Notes: generated from the letters alone by a model not told the origin. Shown: positions 8,341 through 16,330, counted from the first letter of the stretch. The stretch is DNA of 64,000 nt from an uncultured Oscillospiraceae bacterium (GCA_949283785.1 CASDTR010000026.1:37349-101348); one strand, 5' to 3'. Made by a program: numbers and translations.

Positions 8341-8428
8341 GAACCTGCGGCTCGTGAAAATTAAATAAGAATATAGCGAGGCGTAGCTCAGTTTGGTAGA
8401 GTGCTTGGTTTGGGACCAAGATGCCGCA
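8341..8428 (+). repeat. 88-bp direct repeat, copy 2 (within intact tRNA-Pro)
   Basis: Second copy of the repeat at 8158-8245. Here it continues into a complete tRNA-Pro. Confidence 0.95.
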
Positions 8429-8453
8429 GGTTCGAGTCCTGTCGCCTCGACCA
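8377..8453 (+). tRNA. tRNA-Pro (anticodon TGG)
   Basis: Acceptor CGAGGCG/CGCCTCG, D-arm with AGCTCAGTTTGGTAGAG, anticodon stem CTTGG/CCAAG around loop TTTGGGA (anticodon TGG), T-loop TTCGAGT, discriminator A and encoded CCA. A strong terminator follows at once. Confidence 0.96.
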
Positions 8454-8495
8454 ATCCTATTCAAAGGCTTTTCGGCCTTTGAATAGGATTTATTA
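8454..8495 (+). terminator. Terminator of tRNA-Pro
   Basis: A stem of about 15 bp (ATCCTATTCAAAGGC pairing with GCCTTTGAATAGGAT) with a short loop, followed by TTATT. Confidence 0.8.
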
Positions 8496-8510
8496 AAATT
8501 AAATTGTGTC

Positions 8511-8632
8511 ACCGGAGGACAGAGCGCCGTAGCGCTCGGGGATAGTAAACGCAGAAGCGTTTGCAGGCCGCATGTCAGATAAGGTGTCGGGTGCGCCCGG
8601 TTATTACTCAGTAATAGCCGGGCGATTTTGTT
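8511..8632 (+). ncRNA. Candidate structured RNA / leader upstream of a GNAT gene
   Basis: Between the tRNA-Pro terminator and the acetyltransferase are two perfect hairpins: GAGCGC/GCGCTC (8522-8537) and GTAAACGC/GCGTTTGC (8545-8564). They are enclosed by GACA (8518-8521) and TGTC (8573-8576), as in a three-way junction. A third stem, CGCCCGG (8594-8600) with CCGGGCG (8618-8624), is followed by TTTTGTTTT and resembles a terminator. The layout fits an attenuated leader or a small standalone RNA. I could not match it to a known riboswitch class. Confidence 0.4.
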
Positions 8633-8650
8633 TTATCGGAGGTTTATTTT

Positions 8651-9190
8651 ATGAAACAGTCAAAGATCGTCCTCGAGCCGCTGACGGCGCGGGATAGGGA
8701 ACAGTTTATTTCGGACAATCAGTTGGCGTTCAGATACGGTGCCCTTGAAGAATTCGGAATGCGCGACGACCATCTTGACGGAGAAGGAGAGATAATCTCC
8801 CGCAAAACCATAGAGGCGTCTCTTGATGGGACGGGAAGTGAGGCGTACCGCATTCTTTTTGAGGGAAGAAAGGTCGGCGGAGTGGTTTTGGAAATAGACA
8901 GTGAGACAAACCGCAATCATCTTGCTTTGCTTTTTGTATCCCCTGAGGAACACGGAAAGGGGATAGGATTTGCCGCATGGAAGGCGGTGGAGGAGCTTCA
9001 TCCGGAAACGGCCGAATGGGAGACCTTCACGCCGTATTTTGAAAAGCGCAATATCCATTTTTATATAAATAAATGCGGATTTCAGGGGACCGAATTTTTC
9101 AATGAATTTCACAGCTCTGAAAATCAATCCGGTAATGACCGCGGAGACGGCCCTTCTGAAATGTTCCGTTTTGTGAAAGTGATGAAATAA
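8651..9190 (+). CDS. GNAT-family N-acetyltransferase
   Basis: 179 residues with one GNAT domain. The acetyl-CoA-binding motif is seen around residues 97-112 (VSPEEHGKGIGFAAW), followed by a segment typical of the C-terminal half of the fold (YFEKRNIHFYINKCGF). The substrate is unknown. The ATG has a CGGAGG ribosome-binding site ten bases upstream. It stands alone between the candidate folded RNA and a surface lipase gene, so its expression could depend on that leader. The family is certain within the usual limits; the role is open. Confidence 0.85.
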   Translation: MKQSKIVLEPLTARDREQFISDNQLAFRYGALEEFGMRDDHLDGEGEIISRKTIEASLDGTGSEAYRILFEGRKVGGVVLEIDSETNRNHLALLFVSPEEHGKGIGFAAWKAVEELHPETAEWETFTPYFEKRNIHFYINKCGFQGTEFFNEFHSSENQSGNDRGDGPSEMFRFVKVMK

Positions 9191-9350
9191 AATATTGTTT
9201 TCGCCGTCCGCCTCTTCAAAGAGCGGGCCCGTGTTTTGTCTCTTTTACAGTAAGGAGATACTGCCCATACCTCGGCTCAATTTCCCGATGGGAATAATTC
9301 TTTGGACAGTGAAATAAACTGTATTTTATATTTTTTTGCCGATTAATTTA

Positions 9351-9379
9351 TTGACTTTCAAGAGAAAATTAGCTATTCT
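9351..9379 (+). promoter_or_regulatory. Promoter of the surface lipase gene
   Basis: TTGACT (9351-9356) and TATTCT (9374-9379) with 17-base spacing, about 35 bases before the ATG at 9415. Confidence 0.6.
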
Positions 9380-9414
9380 TTCCTTAAAGTTAAAAAATGG
9401 AGGAATAGTGGCAA

Positions 9415-11295
9415 ATGAAAAAAACAGTTAAAAGGATTATGTCCGTTGTTTTAGCAGCAGTGATGCTGCTCAGCTGTGCTTCCGCAGCGTTTGCGGCTTA
9501 CGGCTGTAATTGCGGAACCGCTCCGCTTATTGTGGTAAGCGGAATGGCGGCTTGGCCCCTTGTTCAGAATGAGGGAACCGAAAACGAAAAGCAGGTTTTC
9601 GCTCCCGATACCGAGTCAATTTTAAAGCTGGTCGGCAAAATAGCCGGACCTCTGGCTCTTTTTGCCGTCAATAAAGACTATGATATGCTGGGGGACAGTC
9701 TCATCCCCGCAGTAAAAGAGCTGCTGGAGCCTTTGGCATGCAATGCCGACGGAACCAGCAAGTATAACATCACTACGGATGTCTATCCGGAATCAATGGC
9801 AAGCTACCCCGATTTTGCGACGAATCCTGAATTCACCGCCAACGAACCTGCGGTAGTGCGAGAGGCCGTGGAAAAAATAGGCGCCGACCATGTATACTAT
9901 TTCAACTACGACTGGCGTCTTGACCCCATGGAGCACGCTAAGGAGCTTCGTAAATATGTAGAGCGCGCCATGGAGGAGACAGGTCACGATAAGGTAAATC
10001 TTGCAGGTGCGAGTATGGGCGGCACCATAATCGCCTCATATCTAGCTATGTACGGCAGCGACGATATTGATAATTTCACAATGCTCTCCTCCGCATTTAC
10101 GGGAACCACCATTGTGGGCAATCTCTTTAACGGCAGACTTGAAATCAATAAAGAGGGTCTTATCCGCATACTCAAGGAAGTCGTGGGCGTTGAAGCCGTA
10201 AATATCCTCTTCGATGCTCTCGATGAGGCGGGGGTTTTCGATATCCTAGTAAACTTTGCGGATTCTCTTTTCGCAAATCTTCAGGACAGAATATATGACG
10301 AGGTTTTCCGGGATACCTTTATCACCATGCCGGGTATATGGGATCTTATCGCCCTCGAGGACTATGAGGACGCGAAGGCGTATCTGCTTGACCCTTCAAC
10401 GGACGCCGCCCTCATTGCCAGGATAGACGACTATCATTACAACGTACAGGCGAAGCTTCCCGAGCTTCTCAGCGAGGCCATGGAAAACGGCGTCAAGGTA
10501 AACGTTGTATCTCATTACAATATGCAGGGCGTGCCCATAACTCCCTCATACAACGAGCAGAACGACAATGTTATCGATACAAAGTACACCTCGGGCTATG
10601 CCGTTTGCGCATACCTTGACGAAACCCTTCCCGCAGACTACAAACAGCAGAATACGGTATGTACGGATGTGACACACAACCACATTTCTGCTGACAGAAT
10701 AATTGACGCATCCACCTGCCTGCTTCCCGAGCAGACCTGGTTCCTCAAAAACCAGAAGCATGTCGGATATATGTATCATACGGAGCTTATGGACTTTATT
10801 CTTATGCTTTGCCTCGGCGATGTTCAGTACACCGTGGATAACGCGGAACCCTACGGACAGTTTATGGAGGTTGATCCCAAGACGGGCGAGCTTACTCTGA
10901 TAGGTTCAACGGGAGGCGAAGAGCCCTCGGAGCCTGAAACAACCACTGAGGTTGCGGAGACCACCGAAACTGAGCCCACAGAAACCGAGACTGAGGTAAC
11001 CGAGCCTGCTGAGACTGAGGAGGATACAACCGCGGCAGAGGAAACTCAGACAGACGTTACGGAGCCTGAGACAGAGCCCTCGGAGACTCAGGACGCAGCC
11101 GACGAACCCGAAGAGACGGTGACGGAGCCCAATGTTTCGGAGACAGAGACCGATGAGCAGGAGACCTCGGCGTCACAGGATGATTCTCAGCAGGAGGCCG
11201 TAAGCGTCGGCGACAGCCTCGTGGCGATTGTTCCCTTCGGAGCAGCCTGCGCGGCTATGGTATTGACCGTAAGGCGCAAAAGGAATAAAATATAA
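9415..11295 (+). CDS. Secreted, surface-anchored LCAT-like lipase/acyltransferase
   Basis: 626 residues. A signal peptide (about 1-28, cleavage near AFAAYG) is followed by an alpha/beta-hydrolase domain. LIVVSGMAAWP looks like the oxyanion region, YFNYDWRLDP is typical of lecithin:cholesterol acyltransferase-like enzymes, and the nucleophile elbow is GASMGG (Ser near 200). After about residue 500 comes a stalk of about 90 residues made almost only of T, E, P and D. The C-terminus is a hydrophobic helix and a basic tail (RRKRNKI), like a sortase-type sorting signal but without a clear LPXTG; VSVGDS sits at that place. It probably acts on lipids or esters outside the cell. The gene has its own promoter and terminator. 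Confidence 0.8.
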   Translation: MKKTVKRIMSVVLAAVMLLSCASAAFAAYGCNCGTAPLIVVSGMAAWPLVQNEGTENEKQVFAPDTESILKLVGKIAGPLALFAVNKDYDMLGDSLIPAVKELLEPLACNADGTSKYNITTDVYPESMASYPDFATNPEFTANEPAVVREAVEKIGADHVYYFNYDWRLDPMEHAKELRKYVERAMEETGHDKVNLAGASMGGTIIASYLAMYGSDDIDNFTMLSSAFTGTTIVGNLFNGRLEINKEGLIRILKEVVGVEAVNILFDALDEAGVFDILVNFADSLFANLQDRIYDEVFRDTFITMPGIWDLIALEDYEDAKAYLLDPSTDAALIARIDDYHYNVQAKLPELLSEAMENGVKVNVVSHYNMQGVPITPSYNEQNDNVIDTKYTSGYAVCAYLDETLPADYKQQNTVCTDVTHNHISADRIIDASTCLLPEQTWFLKNQKHVGYMYHTELMDFILMLCLGDVQYTVDNAEPYGQFMEVDPKTGELTLIGSTGGEEPSEPETTTEVAETTETEPTETETEVTEPAETEEDTTAAEETQTDVTEPETEPSETQDAADEPEETVTEPNVSETETDEQETSASQDDSQQEAVSVGDSLVAIVPFGAACAAMVLTVRRKRNKI

Positions 11296-11310
11296 ATAAT
11301 CTCTTATAAA

Positions 11311-11342
11311 GGAGCCGCCGCATGAAAATGCGGCGGCTTTAA
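11311..11342 (+). terminator. Terminator after the lipase gene
   Basis: Stem AGCCGCCGCAT/ATGCGGCGGCT with GAAA loop and a short TTT tail. Confidence 0.75.
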
Positions 11343-11396
11343 TCAGGGATAATTTACCGAAAGGCGAGAGCCTTTCAAAGGGCGGGAAGTAAAGCA

Positions 11397-12158
11397 ATGG
11401 ATTTTAAAAGAGCGCTGGAAATTGTACTGGAGACAAAAAATATAATTATGGATAAGGAGTCGGCTGGCGATATAACCGTTAAGGGCGAGGCGGACTATGT
11501 GACCCAAACGGATTTCAAAGTGCAGTCCTTCCTCATGGATAAGCTTTCGAAAGCTTATCCGCAAACGGGCTTTCTTGCCGAGGAAAAGGACAACGACTAT
11601 AAGGGCGGAACACCAGTTTGGATTATCGACCCAATAGACGGCACCACAAATTTAATTCACGGCTGCAACATGAGCGCTGTGTCCCTTGCCTATTACGACG
11701 GCAGGGAGACGGTTTTCGGAGCCGTTTACAATCCCTTTACGGGAGAGCTTTTCCGCGCGGAAAAGGGAAAGGGCGCGTGTCTCGGAGACGTTCAGATTCA
11801 CTGCACCGATACCGACAGCGTCAGCCGCTGCCTTGCGGCAATAGGCACATCGCCTTACTATAAGGACGAGGCGGAGGGCAATTTCAGGGTGTTTCGGAAG
11901 GTTTTCCTCACCTGCGAGGACATAAGGCGCACAGGCTCTGCGGCCCTTGACCACTGCTATGTGGCGGCGGGACGCTTTGACGCATATTTTGAGCGTCATT
12001 TAAAGCCCTGGGACTATGCCGCAGGAAAGCTTATCCTTGAGGAAGCGGGAGGAAAAGTCACCGGCTGGCAGGGAGAAGAGGCGGACCCCACGAAAATCTG
12101 TGATATACTTGCCACAAACGGAAAAGTCCACGGGGATTTTCTTGAAATGATAAAGTGA
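11397..12158 (+). CDS. Inositol monophosphatase family protein
   Basis: 253 residues, the usual length for SuhB/IMPase enzymes. The metal-binding motif WIIDPIDGTTNLIHG (D78, D81) and upstream acidic pair AEE (about 61-63) are present, as is the C-terminal KPWDYAAGKLILEEAGG signature. It probably hydrolyses inositol-1-phosphate or a similar sugar phosphate in the cytoplasm. The ATG at 11397 follows GGGCGGGAAG. A diverged remnant of a homologous gene's last 36 or so codons lies at 16160-16282, evidence that an IMPase-type gene took part in a local rearrangement. Confidence 0.9.
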   Translation: MDFKRALEIVLETKNIIMDKESAGDITVKGEADYVTQTDFKVQSFLMDKLSKAYPQTGFLAEEKDNDYKGGTPVWIIDPIDGTTNLIHGCNMSAVSLAYYDGRETVFGAVYNPFTGELFRAEKGKGACLGDVQIHCTDTDSVSRCLAAIGTSPYYKDEAEGNFRVFRKVFLTCEDIRRTGSAALDHCYVAAGRFDAYFERHLKPWDYAAGKLILEEAGGKVTGWQGEEADPTKICDILATNGKVHGDFLEMIK

Positions 12159-12235
12159 CGGGCAGGGCTGAGGAAAGAGTCTGAGCATAAATTTTTCCTT
12201 TTAAGGGACGGTACAGGAAATATTGAATATAAAAC

Positions 12236-12278
12236 AAAAAGCGTCTCCCCTCGTTCATCAGAGGGAGGCGCTTTTAGT
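12236..12278. terminator. Bidirectional terminator between convergent genes
   Basis: Stem AAAGCGTCTCCCCTC/GAGGGAGGCGCTTTT with one mismatch, A-rich on the left and T-rich on the right. It can end both the IMPase transcript and the minus-strand GatD-like operon. Confidence 0.8.
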
Positions 12279-12290
12279 TTTGATTTGTTT

Positions 12291-12980
12291 TTATCCGCGG
12301 AATTTTTCCGTGTAGCCCAAATACTCTTCTTTTCTTATTTCGTAGGCTTTGTATACGGAATCTTTGTAGGCTATTTCAGCATCTTGTCCGAGAACCTTTA
12401 AAAGGTACTCAGTAAACGGAGGATTATACACCAGCAGGGGACCTATCAGATATGTGCCGAAAAAGTTGCGGTACCTTATGCCCTCAAACTCATCCTCTTT
12501 GTTTATGCCGTAGCCGTTCACAACCTTTATAAAGGGATGGCTGTTATTGAAGGACTGTCCGAACTGACTTTTAAAGCCCACAATGTACATATCTTCAAAC
12601 TTGCCTATGAAGCAGGAGTTATGATGCTTTGAAAAATCTCTTTTTGCCGTGGTTTCAAAAATCCCGAGGGCTTCGGTGCCGTCGATTTTGCTGCCGAATA
12701 TTTCCAGCGCGTTGCCCGTGATGAGAAACACCGTGTCCTCTTCGATAAGCTCTTTGATTTTCTCTTTATAGGGCTTCAGCTTTTCGATGACGACCTCCTG
12801 AAACCTCTCCATCATGGGTCCCATATATATCAAATCGACTTTTTCCCTGACAAATGCAGGCGTATCGTTTAAGCACGTACAGATGACCTGTGCCTCGGGA
12901 AGGGTCTGCTCAAGATATTTTATATTAAACAAATCGCCGTATAAGTTGGCCGCCTCCGAATACAATACTTCTATTTTCAT
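12291..12980 (-). CDS. GatD-like class I glutamine amidotransferase lacking its catalytic Cys and His
   Basis: 229 residues with the CobQ/CobB-type amidotransferase fold of GatD, the glutaminase subunit of lipid II isoglutaminyl synthase. Landmarks are VDLIYMGPMMERFQ, GFKSQFGQ, NGYGIN and GTYLIGPLL. The nucleophile position reads ITGNALEIFG (N90), whereas working GatD has a Cys there (Cys94 in Staphylococcus aureus). The His expected in the YLHGPLL motif (His189) is Ile179. As read, it cannot hydrolyse glutamine. It overlaps the MurT-like gene by four bases, so the pairing is kept. It may be a structural subunit, use free ammonia, or serve another ligase reaction. Confidence 0.85.
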   Translation of the reverse strand: MKIEVLYSEAANLYGDLFNIKYLEQTLPEAQVICTCLNDTPAFVREKVDLIYMGPMMERFQEVVIEKLKPYKEKIKELIEEDTVFLITGNALEIFGSKIDGTEALGIFETTAKRDFSKHHNSCFIGKFEDMYIVGFKSQFGQSFNNSHPFIKVVNGYGINKEDEFEGIRYRNFFGTYLIGPLLVYNPPFTEYLLKVLGQDAEIAYKDSVYKAYEIRKEEYLGYTEKFRG

Positions 12981-14308
12981 TTTACAACGTCCTTTATTTT
13001 GGAAATTATTTCGTCAGCCTTTTTGTTTAAGTAGATGTCGTGAACTATGACGATTTTATCGGTGCCGTTTAAGTCGAGATATTTGTACGCTTCGGTTTCC
13101 TCGGTGCTTACAAATATTTTTTCCTCCTTCACTCCCGCAAGGAGGGCGCGCACTTTGTAGTCATAGGCTCTGAATCCGCAGAGGATGAGCCTTTTCACGT
13201 TGTCGCCGCTGAGCGCTTCAAAATCGCTGTCGTAAAGCCAGCTCATTACCTCGGAGTGATTGGCGGCCTTGCGGTCATATACGTCGTCAAGGATTATAAT
13301 GACCTCCTTGGGACCCTTTACGTTTTTAACGTAGTCGAGGGCTCTCGAAACGGCAATGGGGTTTTGTCCTTTGGCCATCTGGCTGATGACCTCGATGTTT
13401 TTTATCTGTGTCCTGTTGTATCGGGTCCTTACTACTTCCAGCGATTTAAGGCTCTTGTCGATGTCCTTGACGCCGATTTCGCGAAGGACGGAAATTGCAA
13501 GCAGCTCATTGTATATGTTGAAAAGGCCTTCGTTGACCAGCACATAATTATCGCCGTTTATGGTTATTTCCTTTTTATCGTAATCAATGCGGGTCAGCAG
13601 ATATTTGGGTTCGGGATTTGTAAAGCCGCAGCTCGGGCATTTCGCCTTTCCCAAATGGTGGTAGTGGAAATACTCAAATTCCAAAGGAGTGTAGCATACG
13701 GGGCAAACCCTTATATCCTGCACCAGAGACTGATTTGTCTCGGTATCGGACGGCAGCCTGCCTATTCCGTAATAAATCTTCTTATTGTTTTTGCCCAGCT
13801 GTGAGCTGATTAAATCGTCGGCGTTCAGGAAAAGGGCGGTGTCCTCGGGCAGGCCCTCCTCTATTTTGCCGAATACAAAATCCGTGTGGGCGTTTCGTTT
13901 CATGGTGTCGAGGAACAGGTTTGTCACAACCGTATAGGTGGGGCGGATAAAGGGAAGTATCTCTTTGCTGCTCAGCTCGTCAAATTCTATTACGGCCACG
14001 TCCGCGACGGATTTGTTAAAGACCGTAACGCCTCTCATCAGCGCCTTTGAGACGCCTGCGGGATAGTTTGCGCCCTCCCTGTTGCTTGTCACCTTATATC
14101 CGCTTTTTTCGAGAATATCCACAAGAAAATTGCAGGTGGTGGTTTTTCCGTTTGTTCCGGTTACCGCGATGACAATGGGGGGCTTTTTGACGTGCCTGAG
14201 AAAATTCGGGTCAATTTTTCTCGCCAGTATTCCCGATTTGTCGGTGGTCGCCCTTCTCTTTGTCAAAAAGTAGTAAAGTTTACTCAGCCACAGGCTTATA
14301 AAAAACAT
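12977..14308 (-). CDS. Divergent MurT-like Mur ligase family protein
   Basis: 443 residues. A short hydrophobic N-terminus precedes the Mur-ligase ATP-binding loop GTNGKTTT (51-58), then SNREGANYPAGVSKAL, IEFDE and LNADD. A four-Cys zinc ribbon is inserted (C202, C205, C224, C227), a hallmark of MurT. The DUF1727-like C-terminal region is present but diverged: MurT consensus segments I recall around FRDQLDRYGE and NDxxADGxDxSW read here FLDTMKRNAH and DDVYDRKAANHSEVMSW. It is operonic with a GatD-like protein lacking catalytic residues and an ATP-grasp enzyme. The reaction is probably ATP-dependent ligation in envelope synthesis, but not necessarily glutamate amidation. Confidence 0.82.
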   Translation of the reverse strand: MFFISLWLSKLYYFLTKRRATTDKSGILARKIDPNFLRHVKKPPIVIAVTGTNGKTTTCNFLVDILEKSGYKVTSNREGANYPAGVSKALMRGVTVFNKSVADVAVIEFDELSSKEILPFIRPTYTVVTNLFLDTMKRNAHTDFVFGKIEEGLPEDTALFLNADDLISSQLGKNNKKIYYGIGRLPSDTETNQSLVQDIRVCPVCYTPLEFEYFHYHHLGKAKCPSCGFTNPEPKYLLTRIDYDKKEITINGDNYVLVNEGLFNIYNELLAISVLREIGVKDIDKSLKSLEVVRTRYNRTQIKNIEVISQMAKGQNPIAVSRALDYVKNVKGPKEVIIILDDVYDRKAANHSEVMSWLYDSDFEALSGDNVKRLILCGFRAYDYKVRALLAGVKEEKIFVSTEETEAYKYLDLNGTDKIVIVHDIYLNKKADEIISKIKDVVK

Positions 14309-14317
14309 GAAATCACC

Positions 14318-15310
14318 TTATTTGTTCAATACTTTTTTAAATAACGGCGCAACGCCGATTCCGTTTATGCGATGAGGGGGAAGTCCGTATAAAACGTGTC
14401 CGGGGAAGTCGTTTCCCTCAACGAGGCAGGGTCCCTTTGTGGAGAGAGCCACATCCCAGCCCACATATGAAACCTGGGGCACTATCTTTGAAACCTCCGC
14501 AATAAGTTCCTTGATTTCGTCAAAACAGGGCACTTCAAAGCCCACTATATCTGTCTGGGTTGTGGGGTGCTTGTAGTATACGTTGCCAACCTTGTCCGTG
14601 GCGGGGAAGTCGATTTTGTGGGTTTCGATGTTGATGGGAGCCACCATTCCGCCTCCGCAGAAGTTATCGACGATTTTATTGTTTCCTATTCTGAGATAGG
14701 CCAGTATTATTTCGCTTTTTTCCTTGTCGCCCAGGGTGATGACCCTGATTGTGTTTACGCTGGTTGCGTTGAGCTTGTTGAGTTCGGGGATCTGCTCTAT
14801 TACCTCTTCCGCAAGCAGAAGGTTTTCCTTCATAAGATATGCGTAGGTGTTTTCGTCGGGGGTGAGCTTTGTCACTCCGCTGCCGTGGATACCGTCAATG
14901 GGCTTTGCAATAATTTCCTTTTTGCCCTTGACAAATTCATTGAATGCGTCCTCGTTTTTGCCGTCAAGAATGATCCAGTCGCGTTTGAGGTATTTGTCGA
15001 ACAGGGTGTTGAATTCGTTTTTATTTATGAAAAAGTGCCTGTATGCGGGATCGTTGCAGATTTTTACATAGTGATTGCTCAGTCCCCTTGTGAGAACCGT
15101 CGCCCTCTGTTCGGCGTTCAGGTCGTACATCTCAAACAGTTCATAGTCGAGATATCCCGCCTGATACTTTATGCCGCAGGCGATAATGTCAAAAAACAAA
15201 ACGATTTTTGATTTACCCGTCTTTTTGTGTATGCGGTCGATTACGTCAAAAAATCCCTTGTAGTCCATTTTCAAAATTCGTCTGCTTAAAAATTTCAGTT
15301 TCTCAAGCAT
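14318..15310 (-). CDS. Sugar-transfer-associated ATP-grasp family protein
   Basis: About 330 residues from the ATG at 15310, preferred because AAGGATGTG lies just upstream; the frame stays open for 37 more codons. ATP-grasp features include EIIAKPIDGIHGSGVTKL (glycine-rich lid), LLAEEVIEQ, NTIRVITLG and VGWDVALSTKGPCLVEGN with C-terminal metal-binding residues. The family resembles ATP-grasp proteins found beside capsule and cell-wall glycan genes; substrates are mostly unknown. It is the first gene of a three-gene minus-strand operon and ends 9 bases before the MurT-like gene. A joint role in modifying an envelope precursor is an inference. Confidence 0.82.
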   Translation of the reverse strand: MLEKLKFLSRRILKMDYKGFFDVIDRIHKKTGKSKIVLFFDIIACGIKYQAGYLDYELFEMYDLNAEQRATVLTRGLSNHYVKICNDPAYRHFFINKNEFNTLFDKYLKRDWIILDGKNEDAFNEFVKGKKEIIAKPIDGIHGSGVTKLTPDENTYAYLMKENLLLAEEVIEQIPELNKLNATSVNTIRVITLGDKEKSEIILAYLRIGNNKIVDNFCGGGMVAPINIETHKIDFPATDKVGNVYYKHPTTQTDIVGFEVPCFDEIKELIAEVSKIVPQVSYVGWDVALSTKGPCLVEGNDFPGHVLYGLPPHRINGIGVAPLFKKVLNK

Positions 15311-15449
15311 TACAGTCACATCCTTAATAATGTATATTGCATTGATTTTATAAAATTTGATATGCTGAATCAAATTTGCTGCGTGTATTATTTTTGCTCT
15401 CTGACTTCGCTTTATTTTCAATGGGAAGTTAATCTGAAGTTTCGTTTTT

Positions 15450-15531
15450 CAAAATAAAAACGACGGCACAGTAATTCACTTGCCGCCGCAGCTTTCAGCC
15501 TCGGATATTGTCTGCCGTTACGGTCGTTTTA
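15450..15531 (-). promoter_or_regulatory. Leader hairpin with U-tract (possible attenuator) of the ATP-grasp/MurT-like operon
   Basis: On the minus strand AAAACGAC (15530-15523) and CGGCA near 15516-15512 pair with TGCCGTCGTTTT (15468-15457), with a bulge, and TTTTTATTTT follows. It lies inside the 385-base untranslated leader predicted from the promoter at 15702-15730. It may be a conditional terminator. No T-box or known riboswitch signature was recognised. Confidence 0.45.
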
Positions 15532-15701
15532 AAGATGATTGCGGCAATTGAAAGTATCCCGTGATTGCTAAAGTAATAAAATGCTGTCGATTTTTCAAAG
15601 TGAAAGCTCAGCAGCGCCGATCAGCAGACAAAAGCCGCTTATATTAAAGTCTTGCAGAACTATTGTTATTAAGTATGAAATTTATCAAAAAATTTTATAC
15701 A

Positions 15702-15730
15702 ATTATACATAGCGCTCTGAAATTTGTCAA
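15702..15730 (-). promoter_or_regulatory. Sigma-A promoter of the ATP-grasp/MurT-like/GatD-like operon
   Basis: On the minus strand a perfect TTGACA (15730-15725), 17-base spacer and perfect TATAAT (15707-15702). It is one of the strongest promoter matches in the window. Confidence 0.85.
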
Positions 15731-16083
15731 GGTACGGGGAAATGGGGGGTAATGCGTCGTTCGGGCAAAAAAAGGGGCATATATGGCGGCAGTACCGGCG
15801 GATATAAAGTATATTTACCCATATGCTTTATTATTTACGGTAAAAAACTATATATCAGGAGAGCTGATAAGTGATTTCTGCGGGCGCAAAAGGCTTTTCG
15901 TGTTTTATACCGAACGATCGGAAAAGCTGTATACGCTAAAGAGACTGATACTCGTTTCCCGCGCCGCAGGTGCGCCGTCACTTTTTCAGACCCTAAGCGG
16001 CAGTTCTGATTAAAGCGCTGTTAAAAGACAACGACGTATCTTTCGGAAAGCGCTGCGGAAAAAAGTCGTGTTTTTTCACTGAC
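15731..16083. other. Intergenic stretch without a supported gene
   Basis: It separates the minus-strand operon promoter from the DUF6774/IMPase scar. A 76-codon open frame (15783-16013, plus) has no ribosome-binding site and no recognisable content. A small GC-rich inverted repeat, GCGCCGCAGGTGCGCC, lies near 15960. I see nothing else with support. Confidence 0.5.
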
Positions 16084-16160
16084 GTATAATGAAATGGGAG
16101 GCGTTTATTTTGAATTCCCGTGAGCTTACCGCAGCGGTGACGTCCATTGTTAATTGCCTT
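16084..16160 (+). repeat. 77-bp direct repeat, left copy
   Basis: Matches 20316-20392 over 77 bases without gaps and with 8 differences by eye. It covers the ribosome-binding site, TTG start and first 17 codons of a DUF6774-like gene. The two copies bracket the AraC/sugar-metabolism block. Confidence 0.9.
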
Positions 16161-16282
16161 TTGATGAAAAGGGCGGCAAGGTCACGGACAGGCAGGGAGA
16201 GAAAGCCGATCCCACGAAAATATGGGATATATTTGCTTCAAACGGAAAATTCCATGAAGCTTTTCTCGAGCTGATAAAATAA
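16110..16282 (+). pseudogene. Chimeric scar: DUF6774-like 5' end joined to an IMPase 3' end
   Basis: The TTG at 16110 begins MNSRELTAAVTSIVNCL, closely matching the intact small gene at 20342. From about 16160 the DNA instead matches the last part of an IMPase gene in a different frame: bases 16172-16282 read GGKVTDRQGEKADPTKIW and onward to LELIK and a stop. The intact gene at 11397 ends GGKVTGWQGEEADPTKIC to LEMIK. The two parts are out of frame, so translation from the TTG gives a 54-residue chimera ending at 16274. The IMPase part has diverged at many bases, so the join is old or came from another strain. Confidence 0.85.
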
Positions 16283-16330
16283 ACCGAGTCTGTACTTAGT
16301 ACATTTTGATTGATAACATCATAAGCAACA

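Noticed and set aside
8110-8512. Minus-strand open frames over the tRNA-Pro region (114 and 129 codons)
   Set aside because: They are antisense to the tRNA genes and their internal repeats come from the 88-bp duplication. Such peptides are a common false annotation over tRNAs.
15311-15421. 37-residue extension of the ATP-grasp protein
   Set aside because: The upstream ATG has no ribosome-binding site, and the ATG at 15310 has a good one.
15783-16013. 76-codon plus-strand open frame
   Set aside because: No ribosome-binding site, no recognisable sequence, and not in an operon.
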